Positions 45,507 to 57,887 of a DNA stretch of 64,000 nucleotides are shown one piece after another. Each line of letters opens with the position of its first letter. Positions within the stretch are counted from its first letter, which is position 1. The stretch is from Centrapalus pauciflorus (lineage: Eukaryota; Streptophyta; Magnoliopsida; Asterales; Asteraceae). Location: NCBI GenBank assembly GCA_020465985.1, contig JAANYP010004638.1, positions 99,190-163,189 of the forward strand, given 5' to 3'. The notes beneath the pieces were generated by a model. The model had not been told where the DNA came from. It did not search any database and saw only the letters and a program-made list of their open reading frames with translations. The translations under genes were made by a program, and so were the position numbers.

Positions 45507-46566
45507 AGGGGTGTAAACGAGTCAAGCCGAGCCTGAGCCCATTTAAGCTCGAGCTTGGCTCGTGTAAAAGTACCAGGCTCAAGTTTGGCTCGTTTCGAGC
45601 TTTATATGTAAAGCTTGAGCTCGGTTCGTGAATAATTTTCCAAACTCGAGCTCGGGTTCGACTCTTTTATTATATATCCTAATTTCTTAATTGTTGTTTA
45701 TATTATCTTTTTATATAATATAGGGTTAATGTCGTATAATAGTTGCGTAGTTTTTAAGGTGTACCGATATGATACATGTACTTTTTTTAGTTATCCATGT
45801 AATATGTGTACACTTTAAATCATTTCAATATAATACTTATATTTTTTTATGACCGGTTAGTTTGTTATAAAAGCTTACATGTCATTAATATCTGATTTGG
45901 AATTTCAAATTTTTATTATATTTATGAAATAACATTTTACTAATGAGGTGTCATTTTTTATAAACTGATTGTGTATTATTTTTATCATTCTTGTTATTAT
46001 GTTCATGTTCTTCGTCGACTTCATTGGATCTTTCATTCTTTCGGCCACGACTCCCACCGCTACCGTCAACTTCATCGGAGCTTGAAATCATGAAGGGGCC
46101 CTTGATTGAAGTTCATAAAACATTTATTTTCTTTTAATAATAATAATATAAATCCAAGTCAACATTATTTATTAAACTGAAATGTCACGTTTTAATATTT
46201 TATCGGTATAGCCGGTTACAGGTCAAGAAAAGTACCATATAAATAATAAAAAAAGATAGTGGATGCATAAAAAGTACATGTATCATATGAATATACTTTA
46301 AAAATTAGACAACTATTGTATGACTTTAACCCTATAAAACATATAACTTTTATTTTTATATATTTAATCTATATATTATATATTTATTAATTTAAAAATA
46401 TATTTATATATAAGCTCGTTTAGTCTCATAAGATCAATATGTGAAGCTCAGACTCGAGCTCGTTTAGTAAATGAGCTCGAATTGAGGTTCGAGCTCGTTT
46501 AACCCGAGTTTTTTTCGAGCTTATAACGAGTCGAGCTCGAGTAGCTCAGCTTACTTACACCCCTAA
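45507..46566. mobile_element. MITE with AGGGGTGTAA ends and TCGAGCT interior
   Basis: The left AGGGGTGTAAACGAGTCAAGC and the right end GCTTACTTACACCCCT are inverted partners. The outer parts (45520-45670, 46400-46555) are full of GCTCGAGC-like phrases. A second MITE is inserted in the middle. The target duplication is unclear. Confidence 0.75.
45722..46333. mobile_element. nested foldback MITE, about 610 bp
   Basis: The left end AGGGTTAATGTCGTATAATA and the inverted right end AGGGTTAAAGTCATACAATA match. Pairing extends through TGATACATGTACTTTTT and further in. It lies inside the TCGAGCT-rich MITE. No coding sequence. Confidence 0.75.
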
Positions 46567-46569
46567 TTA

Positions 46570-47110
46570 TGACCAAATACGTTGAGAGTTCATGAAAGAA
46601 CTCTCGCAGATGCTACTGCCGATTATAGGAATGGTGGTTCAAAGCTTTTGCGTCTAGTATGGTTTCTGTAGTAAGTCGTTTTTACATATTCGAGTTCACT
46701 TATACATGAGATTCTTGTTAAGTATCATTTCGAATAATATCGATAAACTCTAAGAACTACTGTGTGCATACTGTGCAAACTACAACATATCACTTCTAGG
46801 AGTTACACCATAAATGGAAATCTCACACATCCTCTGGTTACACCATTATTGCAAATCTCTCTTTGTCGAAAGCGTTGTACATGTTTTTCTCAATCGGAAT
46901 ACATTTGTTTACTTCTTATTGTAATAATTAAGAAACCTCTCAAATGTAAAATGACTTCTTAATGGTTGCATTAAGAGGTAAACAAACAAGATCTTAAAAG
47001 TTATAGTTTTGTCATTAAAAAACCTAACGATGCATATTATTTTAGTTCTTGGCTCCCTAAGGTCTTAAAGATGAATAAATTAATAAAACATGAGGGGTAG
47101 GGCAGGTGTG
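46570..47110. other. unassigned intergenic DNA
   Basis: No supported gene or repeat. Confidence 0.4.
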
Positions 47111-47119
47111 TAGTCGTGT

Positions 47120-47530
47120 AGACGAATAAAGTCAATCCCAAACACATTGAGACTCAAGCTCCATTTATTTAAAAGTATCACGTTTGAGTTTAAACTCAAC
47201 CCGTTTCAAACTTTACTTAAGGCTAGATTTCGGCTCATGAATAATTTTAGGGACTTATAGTTCATTTCCAGCTTACTCGTTTATCATATATTAATTTTTA
47301 ACTGATATTATTATATAACTTAATTATTTGCAATATATATTTTTATTTTACATATTTTTAATTTATATTTAATACTTACTACATACAAAATTTTATATAT
47401 GAATTTGTGAGTTTGGACTCGAGTTCGTTGATTAAACGAGCTCAAAGTTAAACTCAAACTCATTTAAGTCTAGATCATGTTGATATTTTAACGAGTTTGA
47501 ATAACTCAACTCACTTACACTTCTACCGAA
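47120..47530. mobile_element. decayed copy of the TCGAGCT-type MITE
   Basis: It repeats the plan of 45507-46566 without the nested element: GACTCAAGCTCCATTTA, GGCTCATGAATAATTTT, an AT-rich centre, then GACTCGAGTTCG, AAACGAGCTCAAA and CTCAACTCACTTACACTTCTA. The outer ends are no longer exact. Confidence 0.6.
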
Positions 47531-47743
47531 AGATTTAAAATAAATACCATTTTAGAAAACCCATCTACAAAACAACCATGTCGCAAACTTGTTCGGTTTA
47601 ACGGAAGATTTAGATCTTTGCGCAACATATAGCACGTGCGACACACCAAAACTCCGACAACTGGCTTCAACAAGTAACTCATTATGTAAACTCATAATTT
47701 AACGTAATTCGTACAAAAGTAAGAGTTTATCAACAATGACCAC

Positions 47744-49859
47744 TGAAACACACTCGAATCTTAATTAAAAGTCACGTCATAATAACATCATATGTGAGAA
47801 TTATCACATGAACTCTTAATAAATAGGTCGTAGGATTACAATAACAATGCTGACAGACATGATTCGCCTCTGATCTAATAGATATCTACTTATACGCTGA
47901 ACTCAACAATATGTCATACCAGTAGTGAAGACCAAGATCTGTCAGAGTAGAAATCTGTGGACCAACCACTGTCTCGTACTTCTGCATAATATATGATGAC
48001 CCAATATCTTAGCCCCTGCGACACTTTAGACTTGAAGACGTAAGATGGGAAACTCGTGAGTACGCGAGGGTTGGACTCTGCAGAAATAACACATAACACA
48101 AGCACGTAACACATAATTAAATGCAACTCAGTATAAATATCTCGGATGCGCCTCATAATCTCGGAGGAATCACAACAGCGCATGATATGTAGAAACTCAA
48201 TAGAATTCTCAACTCTGTGGGGACGCCGTTCCCCAACTAACAAACCACACACAAAAGTGGGTAGCTACTCAATAAGGCACAGAAGCGACATGACAATAAA
48301 CTCTACAGTATATATACGGTCTCTAACTCGAGACTGGTTAGAGAGAGCAACCCATGCTATCCCATCGCGAATCTCGGTCCGCATGGAAACTCATTGCGGG
48401 CATCTCTCGATGGATCTCATCTCATAAGCTCATCACACATATACGTATATATTTAATTAATTAAGAAAGGTAAGCTCATACCTGAGTGGGGGCTCCCGAC
48501 GCTCATAACATAATCACATATAACATATGAACACGTACAGACTTGAAAAAGATGGCATGCCCTTTATAAAAGAACTCGTGTACTCACCTAAACACTGATC
48601 AACTCAACTAAACTCTATTGATCATTGTCTTGATCCTGTTCGATGTCCCTGTATACACAACGGATCCCAAGATATTAATTGAGACTCAACTGATACGCAT
48701 AACAGACTCATATACTAACCAGTACATGAATCAGATCCCAAAAGCAACCCCAAATGGGCCTCAAAGCCCAAAATTGAAATCTGGCCCAAATAAGCTGATC
48801 GCAGCCCGCACTCAAACCAGTGCGATCGCGCTTTCATCGCAGTTGTGCCCAGATCGCCGCGATCGCGCTTCCCACTTCGGCCCGAGCTCGAGACCCAGGT
48901 CGAGCTTTACCCTGCACCGCCTCAAAACCCAATGTCGCCGCGCTCAGGGGATCTTGAACGCGATCCTGGTCGAGCAGGTTTGCTCTGTTCACCTTTTCAT
49001 ATCTTTCCAGGGGTGGAAACCCCCTTCAACTCGATTTCAACAATCACAACCCACAAAATTGATATACAACAACTACCTACTGGCTTGTTAGCCAATTCCC
49101 ATGAAATTAAAAATTCAAAACAAGATTTAATCCAACAATTCAAGACTTTCTTACCTTAGCAAGCCGAGAACACAATGAAGATGATGATAATCGATCACTG
49201 TGGATTACAACAGCGATTTACTGGTTGTAGCTTCTCCTTTCTTCCTAGAACACCAAAGACACACACACACATTCAGCTATCTTTCTTGAAGATGAAGGAA
49301 GCTAACAAAGTTCAAAGGTGAGGGCTATATATATCTGTTCCATAATTAGTAACCAAATACCCGTTTATCCGAACCCGGTATCGAATTTTCAATATTAATA
49401 TCTATTAAATCAATTTTAATTTCGTGATCTCATAAATATACTTAGTCCGTTAAAATTATATCTCAGTGCCACGTATACTCGATCTCGACATATATAAATC
49501 CGCTAATCGGGTATTATTGGACCAACACAATATTTTTAAATTAGATATCCAAAAAGAAAAATCCATGGTATTATTGGACCAACATAACTCTGACTCGTCT
49601 GAGGATCACAACTACATGTCTATGTCTCATATTACCGAATAACACTGATATTATTGTAGTCGACTCAAACTACTTGGCATATCAAAATTGATCACTAACG
49701 GTAATCCCAATCTGAAATGTAAACCCGATCATTACTCATGAATCACTCTTTCCATGGCTCAAATAGAACACATGTCGACCCTAGAAATCTCATACACAAC
49801 CCCAGGAAGCACCCACTAATCCCAACCTCTATACAGTTTCAAAAGCTCACGGTGTCACA
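47744..49859 (-). mobile_element. LTR-like remnant, minus strand
   Basis: TGAAACACAC at the left resembles the LTR end at 63075, and GGTGTCACA at the right resembles that at 52695. On the minus strand a donor-like CTAAGGTAAGAAAG lies at about 49147-49160, beside a leader-like stretch. A CpG-rich GCGATCGCG array lies at 48800-48975. No target duplication is visible and boundaries are uncertain. Confidence 0.5.
48800..48975. repeat. GCGATCGCGC motif array
   Basis: GCGATCGCGCT, GATCGCCGCGATCGCGC and GAACGCGATCC phrases in an AT-rich context. Comparable in place and style to 40565-40700. Confidence 0.75.
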
Positions 49860-50373
49860 TCGTACATCGTATTAATACTCTGTTATACTCACCCTGCTAC
49901 ACTTCTACGCAGAATCACTTTCGTTAACTCTCTTGCACGTGTACCAAACCCAACTCAATCACAAAAGGTTGAGTACATCTAACAATCTCAAATTTGGATC
50001 TCAATCTAATTTGCAGCTCTTTCTTCTCGTATACTCATCTCATGGATCTCAGTATTATGTTAACATATCTGTTGAATTCACATTGTAGATTGAAGGCCAA
50101 GATCATAACCAGTTAAGTTTGGTGTCTTCTATTACGACATAATCTCGTTAATACAGAATCTCACTCTCGATCTCATGGTTATAATCCATCAATAGTTAGA
50201 AGGTTGAGTGTCCTGTGCTAATTAACCAATTCAATCGTAGTCGTCATTAATACACGTCATCCAGAAGGTTAATACGTTAAAATTCACTATTATACCAATT
50301 GTGAAACTTCTGGTTCTCGCTCTTTATTCTCAACACAAGTCAGCTACTCTTCTTTAGAACGCCTCAACTTGCT
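49860..50373. other. unassigned DNA left of the gypsy LTR
   Basis: No ORF or clear repeat. It is probably decayed retroelement sequence. Confidence 0.35.
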
Positions 50374-52703
50374 TAAAACACCCTTCAAACTAAAATAGAT
50401 GTTTCACGAACAATTAACAATAACTACTTGCGGAATTATGGTTAAATTTAAAATTTCAATATACAAAACCATCAACATGATTCTCCTCACTTTACTACCT
50501 ATCAATGTGCAAAGTGTGGTGAATCATGGATTAAAGTTCAAGGATTACAATGTCTAAACATCAAAAACACATGATCATGAATAGAAGCTATATCTGTTCC
50601 GTCCCCTAAATGTCAACCCCAAGTATTGTCGAAGCTATACCAAAACAAGGAGCCGCTAGTCAAGCTCCAAATCTACTATCAATATAGTCAAAGACAAAGT
50701 TGAGTGAGTTGCTTGATTAGTAAAGATACATAATAGACATGCATGCAACAATAATTAACGAGTATGTCCAACCACTTATATGATCAGAAATGCTCAATTT
50801 AGGCTTAGAGCTAGCCCAACATATTGCTCAATTTAGGCTTAGAGCTGGCCTAACATATTGCTCAATTTAGACTTAAAGCTAGTCCAAAGTGTTGTTCAAT
50901 TTAGAGTTAGATCTAGTCCAACGTAATGCTCAATTTAGACTTAGAGCTAGTCCAACATGTTCCATGGATATCCAGGTGAGGTCAAATATAAGCATAGCAG
51001 GTGTGGTGAGGTTCAAGGTGCCTCACATATGCCCAATGAATCATACGTGTAAGAATTGGGAGCAATTATGCAACTACTATCAAGACATTAACGAATAACT
51101 CAACAATGTACTCAACGACGTAACAACGATATTCATGCACATTATGTAACACTAATGCTAGAACTCACAGTGATCGGTTTATAAGATTCCAAAGCCTTCT
51201 AATGAAGTCACAATAGCCCCGAGAATGGTTAAAGCTTGCAATCAAGCTCCTTTCGATTGAATTCACCTAAAAGCATCCATAACGCGTACCCATAAGCCTG
51301 CGAACACAATACAAGTCCCTGAGAGTGGGTAAGAGTATTGGGATATCAAACCGTAATCACAAAGTTTTAATGAGGCCCTAGGAGTTTCAGAATTGATAAA
51401 AGGCCCTCAAACGCTTTAAACACTTAATATAGAAGTGTATTGCAAGTATAACACCCAAGCATCAACCCCGACCGAGAAAACTCAACCTTTTAGGTAGAAT
51501 GTTGGTAAGGGCGTGACTACTCCATGGTCAGGCTGTGACCACTTGCACCATCCCGGTCCCCTGCTCGTTTTCTTGACATAAATGCACACCAAACCCCATT
51601 AAAACCTCCATCAATGCTTCCACCAATTGCAAGGGACTTTACCAACAATATATGTATCATATTAAGGTCACTTAAACACCTCTAAACATATTAGAATCAT
51701 CTCATAACATTTCTTAATTCCATGGAATTCATATGAACTCACATTGAGTTCTAGAATGGCCAACACTAGAACTGACAACCCCAAGCCTCAATTGAGCTTA
51801 TATTCAATTCTAATCAATTCCATAATATTATTCTGTACTTTTGGATCCTAATTTATCAAATAAACACATGTTAGGATGATGGAATTTAATCTACATCCAC
51901 CATTGGAGCTAAAATGAAGCTCCAACTTGGGTTTCACCCAAGTTCACCAATTCCAAACTCCAAACGAGTTTCCACTTGACTCGAATCAATATCATATTAC
52001 TAATTAACATATTTGAAATAAACTAACATATAAACATATTAAATCAACACAACTCTTCCCACTTCCACTAATGAAGCTCAAATGGAGCTTCAATTTGGGT
52101 TTCCATTCAACATCACCTAATCCACCCAAAAGTCACATATTTATGACCCAGTTTCGTTTATAAACCACAAACATTAACCTATACTTGATATTTGAGTCAA
52201 TTCCCAACTCAATCCATAAACCCACAGGGTTGTGTTCTTCAAATGAAAGAACTAGGGGAGAGGAACAAGAAAGTAGTAAAGAGGAGAATGATGTAACTTT
52301 ATTGAAGCTTCAAATATCAAGGATTAGCCTTCAATCTTGCAAACCTTTAATCAAGAATCCCAAACCCTAGCTCTTTTCTCCTTTTTCTCTTCAACTCTTG
52401 CAAGAACATCAATTGTGTGTGGGTGTGTGCATATGGACGTTTTCAAGATAGAATAGGGGGAATTTTGGCCTTTAGTTAATACCACCCCTCTACTCTTCAC
52501 CAATTAACAACCTACACCCCTCCCAACTCATTTTTTATTTAAAATAAAACCACAATGCTATAACTTGCATTTATTTAGCAATTCAATACCCAAGTGAGTT
52601 GTTTAGACATAAATATACTAAATATATTCAAACACCACATTAATCACTTATCATGTCATAACTAATCATTATCTGATTGTTTTACAAATTTTGGGGTGTC
52701 ACA
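50374..52703 (-). mobile_element. 3' LTR (2.33 kb) of the minus-strand gypsy element
   Basis: It matches 63075-64000 over its first ~0.93 kb. The right end GGGGTGTCACA is followed by an inverted polypurine tract. The left end reads TAAAACACC where the partner has TGAAACACAC, so the terminal G has become A. TTGCT (50369-50373) would be the left target copy; the other copy is outside the window. Confidence 0.85.
50791..50962. repeat. five-unit tandem repeat, about 34-bp period, in the 3' LTR
   Basis: Units begin TGCTCAATTTAG and continue CTTAGAGCTAG(T/C)CCAACAT. The same array is in the 5' LTR at 63567-63740, so it predates insertion. Confidence 0.85.
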
Positions 52704-52716
52704 ATTCCTCCACACT
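52704..52716 (-). other. polypurine tract of the gypsy element
   Basis: On the minus strand AGTGTGGAGGAAT directly precedes the LTR start TGTGACACCCC. Confidence 0.8.
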
Positions 52717-52738
52717 TTAAAGGATTCCGCCCACGGAA

Positions 52739-53490
52739 TCAATTCGGCCCAAACAACGCCGAATATTTGGCCTTCATCTCGGCCTTTGTCTCCCACGTCA
52801 TTAAAGATCCACGATGATGTTTCCAATGAACCAACACCATCTTGATCTCTTTATTTCTCAACTTGATGGTTTTCTCACTCAAAACGGCTTCTGGCTCCTC
52901 AACATATCGTAGCTTCTCATTTATGTGCACGCCATTCAAAGGAATCATCATTTCAGGATTTATTACGCTTTTCTTCAGATAACTCACATGGAAGGTGTCG
53001 TGTATGCCTGCAAGTTTTGCTGGTAACTTCAACTTGTAAGGTCCAACGTATCGTGGACTCAACTTCCCACGTTTACCGAATCTCATCACACCTTTCCATG
53101 GAGACACTTTCAACATAACCGAATCCCTGACATTAAACTCCACATTCTTGTGGCGTTTGTCAGAATATGACTTTTGAAGATCTTAGGCAGCTTTAATTTG
53201 CTCCCGAATTATTCGAATCTTCTCATTGGTCTCCAGAATTAAATCGGGTCCTGCTAGTGGTTTCTCTCCAGCCTCACGCCAACAAATTGGGGTTTGACAT
53301 TTGCGGCCATACAACGGCTCATATGGTGCCATCTTTATCGACGAATGATAACTGTTGTTGTAAGAAAACTCTATGAGTGGAAAATGTGTATCCTTGTTAC
53401 CTCCTAGCTCAATTACACATGCCCGAAGCATGTCCACCGTCATTCGGTTCGTTCGCTCGGTTTGGCCATCAGTCTCAGGGCGGAAAGCTG
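52739..53490 (-). pseudogene. gypsy integrase C-terminal part with chromodomain-like end
   Basis: 53443-53183 reads MLRACVIELGGNKDTHFPLIEFSYNNSYHSSIKMAPYEPLYGRKCQTPICW, the end of the integrase core. After a frame break, 53143-52739 has DSVMLKVSPWKGVMRFGKRGKLSPRYVGPYK, the HDTFHVSYLKK turn, and LRYVEEPEAVLSEKTIKLRNKEIKMVLVHWKHH...WETKAEM, a Tekay-like chromodomain tail. It ends at a proper stop next to the polypurine tract. The upstream FRPETDGQTER segment is cut by the solo LTR at 53491. Confidence 0.88.
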
Positions 53491-55276
53491 TATAACACCT
53501 TGCTTTTTATTTTAAGTATTTTGAGCAATTTGCGTTAAATGATGTAATTTTGAATTTAAGTATAAATAGGAGCTGAAAGTCTTATTTTCCTCAATCTTGC
53601 AAGTCATTTTCCCCAATTCAGAGCTTCTCTCTCTAAAACCGAACCTTCTCTCTAGCTTTTCTCCCAAACCGACCGGCCAAATCACGAGTTCTATACGTCA
53701 TCGGAAAGATCTCGAAGAGTACTACACGAATCTGTCATTGCATGTGAGATTTGATTCGAGTTTGAGGTAAGAATCACCATTTTCATCTACTTTATTTTCG
53801 GTTTTGAGAAAAGACTTCAAATTCCCCATCTTTAATTCGTTTAACGACATTTTAGCTTGAGTTTTAACTCGATTCTGTTAGATTATGTATAATAGAATCG
53901 AATCTAGACTTATTCTTTTAGCATATTCATGATTATAGACTTGGAAATACATGTTTGAAAGCTGCAAAACACGAACAAATTCGAAATTCCAAGTACAAAT
54001 TCGAATATAGTTAAATTCGAAACATTAGGTTCGAATTTAACCTATGTTCGAAAATCATACATTCGAATTTAGCTCTATGTTCGAATTTAATACATAAATT
54101 CGAACCCTTCCCCCTAAATTCGAATTTAATTGATAAAATTCATGGGCAACGCATAAATTAACAAAATAATTAGCAAGATATTTAGCTAGAAGTTATGGTT
54201 TGTAAATGTTGGAATTTTAAGCTAGCATTATTAATTTAGTGTATATTCTATAATGTTAAATTACAGATATTTCATAGCAGTAGGGATATTAAATTAAACG
54301 GTTTAGCTCGTTTATGAGTCAAAGCCAGTGCCAGAATATATTAAAGCTTAGATAAGCAAGTGCAAGCGTTTCAAAGCAATATAAAGCATAAATAAGCCCG
54401 AGCAAGCATCTCAGAATATTACAAAGCATAAGACAGTACTGTGAGTAAAAATTATTCTTGTTTCATGTATTATATGTAATTGAGACATAATTTGCTTCTA
54501 TATGCGTTCTTTGGAATTCAATAGACTTTTATGAGTGAAGGCGAACACTGTGGTACAGGCGGTGCTCAGCTTTGCCGGATCTTACATCTGATCTATTAAT
54601 GTGCATAATATATTGCTATCTGTTTATTGTTCTGCATATTATACAGCAAGCCTTGTATGAGCGTTTATTTGTGCATTCATAAGCATTTTACTTTACCAGC
54701 AAGCAATTCTGATGCTCACCACTATCCCAAGCATTATACGGGTAGCTAGCCCCACATCACAGATTGATCATCTGTCAGCGGTAAACCCCTAGTGGTGGCA
54801 TCTCCTTTCTGCGTGAAATGTCTCAATTGTGCAAGCATTCATTCTGGGTATTAAGCAAGCAAGCAAGCATTACAGCCTTTATAGGCACTTTCGCCACATA
54901 TCTTACATGCATCATGAATATCTGTTAACTCACTAAGCAATTAGCTTACAGTTGCTACTCATAATTTTTACAGGAAAAAGGTAAAAAAGCAAGTTGGACC
55001 ATCTGCTTAGGTCTATTATCTGATCAACCCAGAGGACTTAGCTCACTTTTCAGCTTGTGGTATTGTATTGAGTTGCCTTGGGATTTGGGTAGTTGCTTTA
55101 TTTATATTGTGATGTTTTTAGTAACTTAGTACTGTAACCTTGTAGCACGTGTAGTGTATGACTGTATTGTAGTACTTTATTTAGTTCTTGTGCAAGCTTT
55201 AGACTTATTATTATGTTTATGCCTGTTGTTATTTATTCCTGGGATAAGCAAGCGTGATTAAAGCAAGGATGTGACA
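53491..55276 (+). mobile_element. solo LTR (1.79 kb) inserted in gypsy integrase
   Basis: AGCTG flanks both sides (53486-53490, 55277-55281). The left end TATAACACC is a TGTAACACC with its second base decayed. The right end is GGATGTGACA. It shares with 19410-21680 the CT-rich leader ending in CCGACCGG(C/T)C, ACTACACGAATCT, donor-like TTTGAGGTAAGAAT (53761), the TTCGAA array (53970-54125), CTCACTAAGCAATTAGCTTAC (about 54930) and TTTTTACAGGAAAAAGG (about 54966). Confidence 0.9.
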
Positions 55277-55281
55277 AGCTG

Positions 55282-55690
55282 TACTCAAGTTCACATTCGT
55301 CCCTAGCTAATCTTGCATACTCTGCCAAAACCACGAAGTGAACCGCAAATCAAGAGCCGAATGGATTTCGGAATACCATGCCGCATGACAATTTCATCGA
55401 TATGCATTCGAGCTAGACGCTCTAGCGGATAGTTCTCTCGAATGGGCAGGAAGTGTGCAGACTATGTCAACCGATCAACAATAACCCAAATCACATCATG
55501 TTGTCTTTAAGTTTTCGGAAGCTTCACCACAAAATCCATCTTGATTTGATCCCGTTTTCACTCAGGTATTTTAAGTGGTTGCATGCTACCCGCCGGTTTC
55601 TGGTGTTCAGCTTTGACTTGCAAACAAGTTAGTACCACTCAACGTGATTTCCGATGTCTCGTTTCCTACCGGGCCACCAATACTCCAATT
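55282..55690 (-). pseudogene. gypsy integrase N-terminal part
   Basis: Minus-strand fragments match the integrase zinc region and core start in broken frames: the tail of HLGSSKMYTMI, then WWPG- and LVDRLT-like words. It continues the integrase cut at 53490. Confidence 0.7.
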
Positions 55691-56240
55691 TCATATCATG
55701 GTGTACATCTTGGAGCTACCCAGATGAATAGAGAATTTCGAATTGTGACCATCTCCAAGGATCACATCCCGAACACCCCCGATCTTAGGCACCCATATCT
55801 GGTCATTATATAATTTCAAACCATTGTTGTCGTAGGTTAATAGTGTGTTTTGACCAACTATCCTCTCGGACTCAACATTTTCTTCCTTAAGACCTTCGAC
55901 TTGCCACTTCTGGATATCATCGATGATGGTAGAAGTCACCACCACATGAATAAGTGAATAACAAGTCGCCTCAGGATATCTCCATCGACTTAGAGCGTCA
56001 GCTACAATGTTTTCCTTTCCCGGATGGTATAGGATCTCACAAATATAAGTGTTTATTAACTCCATAGCTTGCCATTGCCGCATATTTAACTCATTTTGAT
56101 CAAAGAGATGCTTCAAGCTCTTATGATCTATAAACAGTTGACATCGAGTGTCATATAAGTAGTAGCGCCAAATTTTCAAAGAAAAAGTAACTGCTTCGAG
56201 CTCGAGATCGTGCATTGGGTGACTTTTCTCCTAGTCCTTC
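55691..56240 (-). pseudogene. gypsy RNase H and integrase linker
   Basis: A 174-residue open frame (56215-55691): HDLELEAVTFSLKIWRYYL, QLFIDHKSLKHLFDQNELNMRQ, YHPGKENIVADALSR. These are standard Ty3/gypsy RNase H motifs with the terminal ADALSR box. The rest is the linker into the integrase zinc finger. Confidence 0.88.
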
Positions 56241-57240
56241 AATTGTCGTGATGCATAAGCTTTAACCTTTCCTCTTTGCATCATTACACAAACCCAACCC
56301 AATAATGGAAGCATCACTATAAACCGCTAAATCTTCATTGCCTTCGGACAAAGCAAGGGCAGGAGCCTTAGTCAAACGAGCTTTGAAAGTTAAAAATGGC
56401 TCATCCTGCGGCTCTTCCCACACAAACTTTGCGTTTTTACGCGTCAAATATGTAAGAGGGACATAATTTTTTAGAAGTCTTGGCCGAGGAAGCTTCGTAT
56501 CTCAGAGGCATTACAAGGAGTTTTCTATCTCTCAATAACTATAATCTTGGAGGGATCGACCGAAATGCCCTCACAAGATATGACGTGCCTCAGAAATTGT
56601 ACCTATTTGAGTCATAACCCAAGGTGTTAAGTAATGAAATTCAACTTTTACTCTATAATAACAGGGTATTATTGCTAAAGTTTAGAATTTCATACCTGCC
56701 GCAGCCAGAATTCACACTTTGGGAATTTGGCGTATAGTCGTTCCTTGCGAAGGAATTCAAGAAGTTCCCATAAGTGAACGGCATTATACACTTCCGTCTT
56801 AGAATAGGATAAAATATCGTCAATGAACACAATAACAGACTTATTGAGCATTAGACGACACACTCGATTCGTCAAATTCATGAAAGCGACAGGTGCATTG
56901 GTGAGCCCAAATGACATCTCCAAGAATTCATAGTGACCATAACGAGTTCAAAAGGCGGTTTTTGGGGCATCTTCCTCCTGAACCTTTAATTAGTGATAAC
57001 CCGAACGTATATCAATTTTAGAAAAATAGGAAGCCCCTTGCAATTGATCGAACAGATCATCTATGCGAGACAACGAGTACTTATTCTTTATCGTCACTTT
57101 GTTCAACTCCCTATAATCGATGACATCCTCAAGGATTCATCCTTCTTACTGACGAACAACACCGGAGCACCCCAAGGCGAAGTACTCAGTCAGATGAACC
57201 CTTTGTTCAATAACTCTTCCAGCTGGGCCCACGTTTCCTT
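56241..57240 (-). pseudogene. gypsy reverse transcriptase
   Basis: 56923-56690 keeps MSFGLTNAPVAFMNLTNRVC and VIVFIDDILSYSK, with the FIDD catalytic pair intact, and YAKFPKCEFWL. 56447-56262 is the RT/RNase H connection (FLTFKARLTKAPALALSEG). Other parts, including the DLRSGYHQ region near 57000, are in shifted frames or interrupted. Confidence 0.85.
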
Positions 57241-57887
57241 CATCTCAAAATGGCCAAATGGTATGGATCACGTGTAATGGGTGCGGCTCCCGACACCAAG
57301 TCTATCCGGAACTCTATTGACCTATTGGGTGGCAAGCCCGATAGATCATCGTGGAAAACGTCCGGATACTCGTTCACCACCGGTACGCCCTTCAAGTTTC
57401 TCTCATCACTATTGGCATCCATCACATATGCCAATAAATTTTTGCATCCTTTTCTAATGCTTTTTTGGGCTTTTGCCATGGAAATAACACCACTTCTCCT
57501 TTACGCTTATCCTCATATACAAATATGTCATTACCGTCCGGAGTCATTAAACGAACAACTCGTTTGGCACACACAATTCTTGCTTCATTTGCCGCCAACC
57601 AATCTATGCCAATGATTATATCAAATTCCAACGTGTCAATCGGAACAAGGTCAATCCCAAAATCATAGTCATCTAAGGTGAGCTTACGATCAAAATATAT
57701 TTGGGTTGCCACAACGAACATCCCATTAGCAACATCGATGGTCAAAGGAGAAGGCAACAATGAAGGCAAATACCAAGCTTTCGTGCAAATAATTTAGCAA
57801 GAAACAATATATTTGCGTCGAAATCAAAAAGAATAGAAGGTAAAGAGTTCAATAGAAAAGTAACGGTAACAACGTCCGATGTCTCGA
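57241..57887 (-). pseudogene. gypsy protease region and RT linker
   Basis: It begins TSDVVTVTFLLN, the expected continuation of the gag end ITADEAR at 61525. The active site reads LFDFDANI where FDSGAT is usual, so the DSG core is lost. 57769-57422 contains FDIIIGIDWLAANEA, and 57479-57240 has VVNEYPDVFHDDLSGLPPNRSIEFRIDLV, the classical pre-RT linker. Confidence 0.85.

Noticed and set aside
48146..49159. Overlapping plus-strand frames of 93-157 codons
   Set aside because: They lie in an LTR-like remnant with a CpG-rich array; no protein motif, and the frames overlap each other.
57250..57615. 121-codon plus-strand frame
   Set aside because: Antisense to the gypsy protease/RT linker on the minus strand.
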